Both the position numbers and the translations under genes were made by a program. Source: Holosporales bacterium (GTDB taxonomy: Bacteria > Pseudomonadota > Alphaproteobacteria > RUG11792). From it: DNA of 6,145 nucleotides. The stretch spans positions 1 through 6,145 of the forward strand of contig JAITFF010000017.1 of assembly GCA_031281515.1 (NCBI GenBank), in the 5' to 3' direction. The notes beneath the pieces were generated by a model. It was not told where the DNA came from, ran no database searches, and worked only from the letters and a program-made list of their open reading frames with translations. Shown in pieces: positions 1 through 4,878 of the stretch (position 1 is the first letter of the stretch; every line of letters begins with the position of its first letter).

Positions 1-996
1 ACGTCTTTTATCATCATCCTCCTATTTGGTCATAAAGCCATTCACATCCTAAAAAAGAATCAAGTGAATGGGCAGCCCATTCGTGAGGACGGGCCAGAAT
101 CTCACCTCAAATCTAAAAAGGGAACGCCGACGATGGGGGGCACCATGATAGTTGCCTCTATCCTTTTGGGGACACTTTTGTGGGGCGATCTGGAAAGTGC
201 TAAGATTTGGCTTTGTCTGGGAATTATGTTGGGATTCGGGGCAATTGGAGCCGTCGACGATATCTGTAAGCTTCGAACGCGTGACTACCACGGCATCTCC
301 GGTAAAAAAAAACTAGCGCTTCAATTTTTAGTAGCAGTAATCTGTTGTTATATCTCAGTACTGATCTCCGATTATTCGGGCGCCACATCCGTTTTCTTTC
401 CCATTTTCAAGAATTATAGCATTGAACTCGGAAGCCTCTTTATCCTCTGGGCCGTATTTGTCACGATCGGAAGCTCGAATGCTGTCAACCTCACCGACGG
501 CCTCGATGGACTCGCCATGGGACCCGTCATTATGTCTTCCATTTGTTTGGCGGTTATAAGTTATTTGGGCGGGAACATTCCATTCGCTGATTACCTTTAC
601 ATAACTTACGTCCCGGGTCTATCCGAAGTCTGCGTCTTCTTGAGTTCGTTAGTCGGCGCTAGCCTGGGATTTATGTGGTTTAACGCTCCACCAGCCAAAA
701 TCTTTATGGGAGATACTGGTTCTATCTCGATCGGTGCTGCTCTTGGATTCGTGGCCGTTTTGTCGAAGCATGAGATTATCTACGCGATCGTCGGAGGAAT
801 TTTCGTTTTGGAAACGATATCAGTCATTCTTCAGGTCGGATTCTATAAGTTAACGCATCGGAGAATATTCCTGATGGCTCCGATACATCACCATTTCGAG
901 AAAAAGGGCTGGTCTGAATCAGTTGTCGTGTTCCGGTTCTGGATTATATCGATCGTTCTGGGAATCTTGGGTCTTGCTACTTTGAAGGTTAGGTAG
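1..996 (+). CDS. mraY: MraY, phospho-N-acetylmuramoyl-pentapeptide transferase (5' end cut by window)
   Basis: This inner-membrane enzyme moves phospho-MurNAc-pentapeptide from its UDP carrier to undecaprenyl phosphate, making lipid I for peptidoglycan. The reading frame is open from base 1, giving 332 visible residues of a protein that is usually about 360, so roughly the first 30-40 residues lie outside. The GTG at 64 is internal, because matching sequence (TSFIIILLFG...) continues upstream of it. Visible family motifs, numbered from the window edge, are DGPESH and GTPTMGG near the start, the catalytic Asp pair D86-D87 (GAVDD), NLTDGLDG (163-170), FMGDTGS with D238, the histidine triad HHH (296-298) in MAPIHHHFEKKGW, and the C-terminal LATLKVR. 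Several hydrophobic stretches fit a polytopic membrane protein. MraY normally sits in the dcw cluster before murD; here eno follows instead. No convincing terminator is visible after the stop. Confidence 0.97.
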   Translation, partial: TSFIIILLFGHKAIHILKKNQVNGQPIREDGPESHLKSKKGTPTMGGTMIVASILLGTLLWGDLESAKIWLCLGIMLGFGAIGAVDDICKLRTRDYHGISGKKKLALQFLVAVICCYISVLISDYSGATSVFFPIFKNYSIELGSLFILWAVFVTIGSSNAVNLTDGLDGLAMGPVIMSSICLAVISYLGGNIPFADYLYITYVPGLSEVCVFLSSLVGASLGFMWFNAPPAKIFMGDTGSISIGAALGFVAVLSKHEIIYAIVGGIFVLETISVILQVGFYKLTHRRIFLMAPIHHHFEKKGWSESVVVFRFWIISIVLGILGLATLKVR

Positions 997-1024
997 TGCG
1001 CATTCCGCCTTGTGGATGTCATCC

Positions 1025-1053
1025 TGGCCTTTATGGTAACGAGACTGTATAAT
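1025..1053 (+). promoter_or_regulatory. Probable sigma-70 promoter for eno-trmD-rplS
   Basis: A perfect TATAAT at 1048-1053 lies 17 bp downstream of a poor -35 match, TGGCCT (1025-1030, 3 of 6). The expected transcription start is near 1060, giving a leader of about 38 nt before the eno ATG. The 101-bp gap after mraY contains no gene. The weak -35 keeps confidence moderate. Confidence 0.45.
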
Positions 1054-1097
1054 CCCTCCCCGTTGGCACAACCGAAGAATAGGGTTAAAAAAAGAAT

Positions 1098-2366
1098 ATG
1101 AGCTTAATTAAATCTATTACTGCTAGGGAGATACTCGATTCACGCGGATTCCCGACGATCGAGACCGATGTAACTCTGAAATCTGGTGCGAAGGGGCGAG
1201 GTTCTGTACCGTCTGGAGCTTCGACCGGATCATTCGAGGCCGTCGAACTGAGAGATGGAGGAAATCGATTTTCCGGGAAGGGAGTACTAGGAGCCGTCGA
1301 AAATGTGAATAAACTCATCGCTCCGCGTTTGCTGGGTCTCGATGCCAGCAGGCAATCTCATATTGATTCGATTTTGATCGATCTTGACGGAACTGGCAAT
1401 AAATCTAAACTCGGAGCGAACGCGATCCTTTCCGTAAGTCTAGCCATTTGTCGGGCGGCTGCCTGCTATTTTGAAATGCCATTGTATCGCTACATATCCG
1501 GAATTATGGGGCAATGCAGGTTACCACGTCCGATGATGAATGTTCTGAATGGAGGGGTACATGCCGATAACAAAGTAGATATTCAAGAGTTTATGATAGT
1601 CCCTGCAAAGGAAGAATCTTTTATAAGATATCTGGAAATATGCACCAATATTTACCATGACCTTAAAAAATCTCTAAAATCGAGAGGGTTGAATTCGAAC
1701 GTCGGAGATGAGGGCGGAGTAGCCCCGAATTTATCATCTACTCGTGAGGCATTGGATATCATAATGCAATCCATCGAGAATGCTGGTTACATTCCGGGGG
1801 TGGATGTAAATCTCGCTCTGGACGTTGCTGCATCAGAGCTTTTCAGGGATGGACAGTACCATCTCGATGAAACAACGAAGGGCACCTGCGATATGCTAAA
1901 ATACTACGAGGATCTCGTCAAAAATTATCCTATCATTTCGATTGAGGATCCACTAGCCGAAGAGGATTGGGATGGATTCACAAAAATCACAGCCCTCCTG
2001 GGACAAGATATTCAGATCGTTGGGGATGACTTGTTCGTCACGAACGGTGGAAGGCTACTGAAAGGCATTGATAATAGAGCCGCCAACGCCATCCTGATTA
2101 AGCCGAACCAGATTGGTACCCTGACTGAAACCCTCAGTTCTGTATCTCTAGCGCAACGCAACGGATTTCGGGTCGTAATTTCTCATAGATCTGGGGAGAC
2201 GTGCGATTCGACTATCTCAGATCTGGCCGTCGCAGTTTCGGCCGAATACATCAAGACCGGGGCTCCAGCTCGTGGAGAACGGGTCGAAAAGTACAACCAA
2301 TTACTTAGAATTGAAGAAGAACTTACGACCCCCCTGAAGACGAGCAATGATAAGTGTTCTCGGTAA
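1098..2366 (+). CDS. eno: Enolase (2-phosphoglycerate dehydratase)
   Basis: Enolase is the cytosolic glycolytic enzyme that interconverts 2-phosphoglycerate and phosphoenolpyruvate with Mg2+. The 422 residues align end to end with the family (usually about 425-432). Visible features are the mobile loop PSGASTG (38-44), E164 in DIQEF, catalytic E205 in NVGDEGG, metal ligands D242 (LALD), E283 (SIEDP) and D310 (VGDD), catalytic K335 in the signature ILIKPNQIGTLTET, H363 in ISHRSGET, and K386. All catalytic and metal residues are present, so it should be active. The start is the ATG matching the family N-terminus (MSLIKSITAREILDSRG); its Shine-Dalgarno is weak, with AGGG 13 nt upstream and an A-rich spacer. 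Oddities are SHRSGETCD where ETED is usual (C369), and a short C-terminus (LTTPLKTSNDKCSR) whose last codons overlap trmD. Confidence 0.97.
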   Translation: MSLIKSITAREILDSRGFPTIETDVTLKSGAKGRGSVPSGASTGSFEAVELRDGGNRFSGKGVLGAVENVNKLIAPRLLGLDASRQSHIDSILIDLDGTGNKSKLGANAILSVSLAICRAAACYFEMPLYRYISGIMGQCRLPRPMMNVLNGGVHADNKVDIQEFMIVPAKEESFIRYLEICTNIYHDLKKSLKSRGLNSNVGDEGGVAPNLSSTREALDIIMQSIENAGYIPGVDVNLALDVAASELFRDGQYHLDETTKGTCDMLKYYEDLVKNYPIISIEDPLAEEDWDGFTKITALLGQDIQIVGDDLFVTNGGRLLKGIDNRAANAILIKPNQIGTLTETLSSVSLAQRNGFRVVISHRSGETCDSTISDLAVAVSAEYIKTGAPARGERVEKYNQLLRIEEELTTPLKTSNDKCSR

Positions 2367-3079
2367 CGGTCGTCTCTATTTTTCCAGAAATATTTCCGGG
2401 ACCGCTAGCATTCGGGCTCAGTGGGAAAGGACTGGGAAGGCTGTGGGACCTGCACCTCGTTAATATCCGCGATTTCGCGACCGATAAGCACAGGAAAGTT
2501 GACGATTCGCCGTTCGGCGGCGGGGCCGGAATGATCATGAAACCGGATGTTGTTCACGACGCTCTGTCGTATGCAGTGAGGCTAAATCCCACCAAAACTG
2601 GCAACCCGACGATTCTGTTTATGTCCCCCAGAGGGGCACTTTTTTCTCAGAAAATGGTGAGGACTTGGTATAACAATGAAATGGATAGCCTAATAATTCT
2701 CTGTGGGCGTTACGAGGGCATCGATCAGCGAGTCATTGATTTTTGGAAAAAGAATCATGGGATGATCGAGGTAAGCGTCGGGGATTTCGTTCTATTCGGT
2801 GGCGAGTTACCGGCAATGTGCATCATCGACGCCTGTCTTCGGCAAATTCCCGGTATTATGCACAATGAGTTATCGACGGAAACGGAGAGTTTTTCTGTTG
2901 ATCTTCTGGAGTACCCGCAATATACTAGACCCTGTGAATGGAACGGTGAGAGAGTTCCGGCCGTTTTGTTATCCGGAAATCATGGAGAAATCGGACGGTG
3001 GAGGCTGGCACAGTCAGAAGAGGCGACGAAAGAGTTGCGCAGAGATTTGTGGGAGCGCTATGAACGGGATGTTGATTAG
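2354..3079 (+). CDS. trmD: TrmD, tRNA (guanine37-N1)-methyltransferase
   Basis: TrmD methylates N1 of G37 next to the anticodon using S-adenosylmethionine, which prevents +1 frameshifting. The 241 residues are close to the family length. The SPOUT trefoil-knot core is visible: VDDSPFGGGAGM (49-60), LCGRYEGID (116-124, E121), SVGDFVLFGGELPAM (141-155) and R163 in the LRQIPG segment (E. coli R154). The C-terminal part has LLEYPQYTRP and VPAVLLSGNH. The position of the catalytic Asp169 of E. coli is Glu here (E178, codon 2885-2887). GTG at 2354 is the only possible start, because an in-frame TAA lies directly upstream (2351-2353) and the conserved VSIFPEIF begins seven residues in. The gene overlaps eno by 13 bp, suggesting translational coupling. 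rplS follows, as in the common rpsP-rimM-trmD-rplS order, but rimM and rpsP are not upstream. Confidence 0.97.
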   Translation: MFSVTVVSIFPEIFPGPLAFGLSGKGLGRLWDLHLVNIRDFATDKHRKVDDSPFGGGAGMIMKPDVVHDALSYAVRLNPTKTGNPTILFMSPRGALFSQKMVRTWYNNEMDSLIILCGRYEGIDQRVIDFWKKNHGMIEVSVGDFVLFGGELPAMCIIDACLRQIPGIMHNELSTETESFSVDLLEYPQYTRPCEWNGERVPAVLLSGNHGEIGRWRLAQSEEATKELRRDLWERYERDVD

Positions 3080-3108
3080 GTCGTTCCGGTTTGTGGTGTT
3101 GTGAGGCG

Positions 3109-3486
3109 ATGAATTTGATAGAGCAGATAAATAGTGATCAGATAACGAGATTGACGGCTGAGAGGCGGGTTCCTCGCTTTAGGGCCGGAGATTCCGTGAA
3201 AGTTTTGATTAAAGTCGTTGAGGGCACGAGAGAGAGGATGCAATCGTTCGAAGGTGTTGTCATCGCCAAGAAGAGTCGCAGCATCAATTCATCGTTTAAG
3301 GTCCGGAAGATCTCGAACGGGGAAGGAGTTGAGAGGCTGTTTCATCTGTATTCTCCGAACATTCAGATCGAGGTTACGAAGCATGGTAGAGTTCGGCGCG
3401 CGAAATTGTACTATCTGCGGGAGCGAACTGGTAAGAGTACGAGGATAGCTGAGAGGAAGAGATTCGAGTCACCAGCTGAAGATTAG
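3109..3486 (+). CDS. rplS: Large ribosomal subunit protein bL19
   Basis: bL19 is a 50S protein at the 30S-50S interface. The 125 residues contain the family landmarks: VPRFRAGDSVKV near the N-terminus, VVEGTRERMQSFEGVVIA (37-53), VRKISNGEGVER (65-76) and the signature RRAKLYYLRERTGKS (96-110). ATG at 3109 is chosen because it gives the expected MNLIEQ... opening. The frame also allows TTG at 3091, which would add six unsupported residues (MWCCEA). A GAGG (3103-3106) lies only 2 nt before the ATG, an unusually tight Shine-Dalgarno, so initiation may lean on reinitiation from trmD, whose stop is 29 bp upstream. The C-terminal tail past TRI (ERKRFESPAED) is a little longer than the 115-residue E. 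coli protein. Confidence 0.97.
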   Translation: MNLIEQINSDQITRLTAERRVPRFRAGDSVKVLIKVVEGTRERMQSFEGVVIAKKSRSINSSFKVRKISNGEGVERLFHLYSPNIQIEVTKHGRVRRAKLYYLRERTGKSTRIAERKRFESPAED

Positions 3487-3508
3487 CTCAGATTTTTCTG
3501 CGGTAGTT

Positions 3509-3517
3509 TGGTATAAT
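3509..3517 (+). promoter_or_regulatory. Extended -10 promoter for rplY-pth
   Basis: TGGTATAAT is a perfect extended -10 element (TGn followed by the consensus TATAAT at 3512-3517). No good -35 is present at 16-18 bp upstream, which extended -10 promoters can tolerate. The predicted start is near 3523-3525, leaving a leader of about 48 nt that includes the T run. It suggests rplY-pth can be transcribed separately from eno-trmD-rplS. Confidence 0.55.
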
Positions 3518-3520
3518 TGT

Positions 3521-3545
3521 CCGCGTTGCGCGGGTTGCGGGCGTT
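3521..3545 (+). repeat. GC-rich short tandem/inverted repeat upstream of rplY
   Basis: Two 9-mers, CGCGTTGCG (3522-3530) and CGGGTTGCG (3531-3539), differ at one base and are followed by a partial copy GGCGTT (3540-3545). The same bases contain a 5-bp inverted repeat, CCGCG-TTG-CGCGG (3521-3533). The inverted repeat sits about 13 nt before a T run, too far for a textbook intrinsic terminator, so its role as an rplS terminator is doubtful. It also overlaps the predicted rplY transcription start. Confidence 0.5.
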
Positions 3546-3546
3546 A

Positions 3547-3559
3547 TTTTTTTTTTTTT
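3547..3559 (+). repeat. Homopolymer run of 13 T in the rplY leader
   Basis: Thirteen consecutive T lie between the predicted rplY promoter and its Shine-Dalgarno GAGAG (3560-3564, 7 nt before the ATG). Such runs are prone to length change and to RNA polymerase slippage. The run is outside coding sequence, so any effect would be on transcript level or leader structure. A read-length error in the assembly is also possible. Confidence 0.9.
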
Positions 3560-3571
3560 GAGAGAAAACAC

Positions 3572-4192
3572 ATGGCGACGAGTTTAAAGATTGTCGAGAG
3601 GAGTGCTCACGGAAAGAGGGCCGCTAGGAAGCTACGTCACGACGGGTTTGTTCCAGGTGTTATATACGGCGGAGATAAGGGGCCGTTGCTCGTGGAAATA
3701 GCGGCAAAGGAACTGAAAATCGAATGCGAATCGGCGGCATTTTTCGGGCATGCAATCGAGATGAAATGCGGATCTGGTATCGAAAAATTTATTCCGAAAC
3801 AAGTTGATTTACATCCAGTTACGGGCACGCCAATTCACGTTGATTTCCAGAGGATTACCAAGGATTCGCAGGTTAAGGTTAATATTTCGATCGAATTTAT
3901 AAATGAGGATAGGGCTCCTGGTATCAAAAAGGGAGGTGTCATCAACTTCATCGTCCACAGGCTGGAATGCTATTGCGCTCCAGATTCTATCCCCGAAAAA
4001 CTCATTGTAGACTTAGCTGATAAAGAAATTGGCGATAGTATTTTGTTGGCAGAAGTCGATTTACCTGCTGGAGTTTCCCCGGTTCATCCGGAAAGGGACT
4101 CCGTTGTCGCGACCATCGCCGGAGCTAGGGTTGGTTCAGCTGATGATGAATCGACGGCTGCCGATGGCGCTTCTGACGGGGCTGCGGAGTGA
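3572..4192 (+). CDS. rplY: Large ribosomal subunit protein bL25, long CTC form
   Basis: bL25 binds 5S rRNA in the central protuberance of the 50S subunit. The 206 residues fit the two-domain CTC/TL5 form rather than the 94-residue E. coli protein. The N-terminal 5S-binding domain spans about 5-93, with KRAARKLR (15-22), GFVPGVIYGG (25-34) and DLHPVTGTPIHVDFQRI (79-95). The C-terminal beta domain spans about 98-186, including APGIKKGGV and LADKEIGDSILLAEVDLP. A low-complexity Ala/Asp/Glu tail (190-206) closes it. The start has a good Shine-Dalgarno, GAGAG, 7 nt upstream. Its last codons hold the ribosome-binding site of pth, one base away; rplY-pth is a frequent bacterial gene pair. Confidence 0.96.
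   Translation: MATSLKIVERSAHGKRAARKLRHDGFVPGVIYGGDKGPLLVEIAAKELKIECESAAFFGHAIEMKCGSGIEKFIPKQVDLHPVTGTPIHVDFQRITKDSQVKVNISIEFINEDRAPGIKKGGVINFIVHRLECYCAPDSIPEKLIVDLADKEIGDSILLAEVDLPAGVSPVHPERDSVVATIAGARVGSADDESTAADGASDGAAE
4186..4189 (+). promoter_or_regulatory. Shine-Dalgarno GGAG that decides the pth start
   Basis: GGAG lies in the last sense codons of rplY, 4 nt before TTG 4194. It favours TTG 4194 over the in-frame ATG codons at 4143, 4146 and 4164, which lie upstream of it and have no comparable site. Confidence 0.5.
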
Positions 4193-4193
4193 T

Positions 4194-4733
4194 TTGTTTT
4201 TAATTGTCGGCCTCGGAAATCCGGGAACCGAGTATTTGTATACTCGTCATAATGCCGGGTTTCTTTTTCTCGACTATTTTTCGCAATCTGAGAAGTTTCC
4301 GGCCTTTAGGGCGAGATTTGATTCGTTATGCTCTGAGTACGTTCTCTTTGGGAATAAAATCATCCTTCAGAAGCCTCAGACGTTTATGAATTTATCCGGT
4401 AGAGCAGTCGGTCAGATCGTATCATTTTATAAATTAGATCCAGAGCACGTTATCGTTTTCCATGACGATATTGATTTACAGCCATTCGATGTAAGGGTGA
4501 AACTCGGCGGAGGACACGGTGGTCATAATGGGCTCAAAAGCATCGATAGTACGATCGGGCGTAATTATTGGAGAGTAAGATTAGGAGTCGGAAGGCCGCT
4601 TTTCAAGGAACAAGTCGCCGATTACGTGCTGTCCCGCCTTTCGAAAACAGACCTTGAAAAATTAGTATTCGATATTTTTCCGGAAGTTTCGATGTTGCTT
4701 ATTAGTAAATTCTTAAGAAATCAACCACAATAA
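4194..4733 (+). CDS. pth: Peptidyl-tRNA hydrolase
   Basis: Pth cleaves the ester bond of peptidyl-tRNAs that drop off the ribosome, recycling tRNA; it is a cytosolic monomer. From the chosen TTG the protein has 179 residues (family about 180-200) and opens MFLIVGLGNPG, as homologues do. Active-site residues are N9 in GLGNPG, H19 in TRHNAG, N66 in FMNLSG, D91 in FHDDIDL and N112 in the GGGHGGHNGLK motif; all are present. The C-terminal VADYVLS segment also matches. The frame stays open upstream inside rplY, so ATG 4164 (189 residues) or ATG 4143 are alternatives. TTG 4194 is preferred for its GGAG site and because it sits one base after the rplY stop, a typical reinitiation layout. No clear terminator follows, and ychF, a common neighbour, does not appear downstream in this window. 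Confidence 0.95.
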   Translation: MFLIVGLGNPGTEYLYTRHNAGFLFLDYFSQSEKFPAFRARFDSLCSEYVLFGNKIILQKPQTFMNLSGRAVGQIVSFYKLDPEHVIVFHDDIDLQPFDVRVKLGGGHGGHNGLKSIDSTIGRNYWRVRLGVGRPLFKEQVADYVLSRLSKTDLEKLVFDIFPEVSMLLISKFLRNQPQ

Positions 4734-4748
4734 GAGTCATATCAATCA

Positions 4749-4777
4749 TTGACAATTGCATGAATATTGTTCATAAT
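4749..4777 (+). promoter_or_regulatory. Strong sigma-70-type promoter for the exported repeat protein
   Basis: A perfect -35 TTGACA (4749-4754) is followed, after exactly 17 bp, by the -10 CATAAT (4772-4777), which matches TATAAT at five of six positions. This is the best promoter in the window. The predicted start is near 4784, giving an AT-rich leader of about 95 nt. It indicates that the downstream gene is expressed independently of rplY-pth. Confidence 0.75.
4752..4774. repeat. Overlapping dyads within the promoter, possible operator
   Basis: Two small inverted repeats lie across the promoter: ACAAT-N9-ATTGT (4752-4770) and ATGAA-N5-TTCAT (4760-4774). They overlap the -35, the spacer and the -10, a position where a repressor would act. 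Five-bp arms in AT-rich DNA are common by chance, so this is only a candidate. Confidence 0.25.
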
Positions 4778-4864
4778 TTTATACGACGATGGGGAGTAAG
4801 GACGCAATTTTGCCAGGTATTCTTATAAGTTAGCGTTGCCTTTAGAATTTAAAGCTGTGTATTT

Positions 4865-4871
4865 GGGGAGG
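4865..4871 (+). promoter_or_regulatory. Very strong Shine-Dalgarno GGGGAGG
   Basis: GGGGAGG lies 7 nt upstream of ATG 4879, an ideal spacing and the strongest ribosome-binding site in the window. It fixes the start of the exported repeat protein. Confidence 0.85.
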
Positions 4872-4878
4872 TGTACGA

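Noticed and set aside
64..66. GTG at 64 as the start of MraY
   Set aside because: The frame is open from base 1 and family-like membrane sequence continues upstream, so the gene is cut by the window edge rather than starting here.
1014..1024. GGATG-T-CATCC inverted repeat after mraY as a terminator
   Set aside because: The usable stem is only four bp with a three-base loop and no T run follows; it is just a short palindrome.
2799..3104. 101-codon frame inside trmD on the + strand
   Set aside because: It is a shadow of trmD in another frame, with no recognisable product.
3521..3559. CCGCG-TTG-CGCGG plus the T run as a standard intrinsic terminator of rplS
   Set aside because: The stem is five bp and about 13 nt separate it from the T run, and no alternative stem ends directly at the T run. 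Kept only as a possibility.
464..4557. Apparent excess of the palindrome CGATCG (seven copies by eye, about 1.5 expected at random)
   Set aside because: All lie in the housekeeping genes, where ATC/GAT/TCG codon preference can explain them; without a genome-wide count this is not evidence of a functional motif.
4760..4828. Short reading frame of 22 codons from ATG 4760 as a leader peptide
   Set aside because: It starts upstream of the predicted transcription start, overlaps the -10 element and has no ribosome-binding site.
4789..4833. Short reading frame of 14 codons from ATG 4789 as a leader peptide
   Set aside because: No Shine-Dalgarno precedes it, it would lie almost at the 5' end of the transcript, and its codons show no regulatory run.
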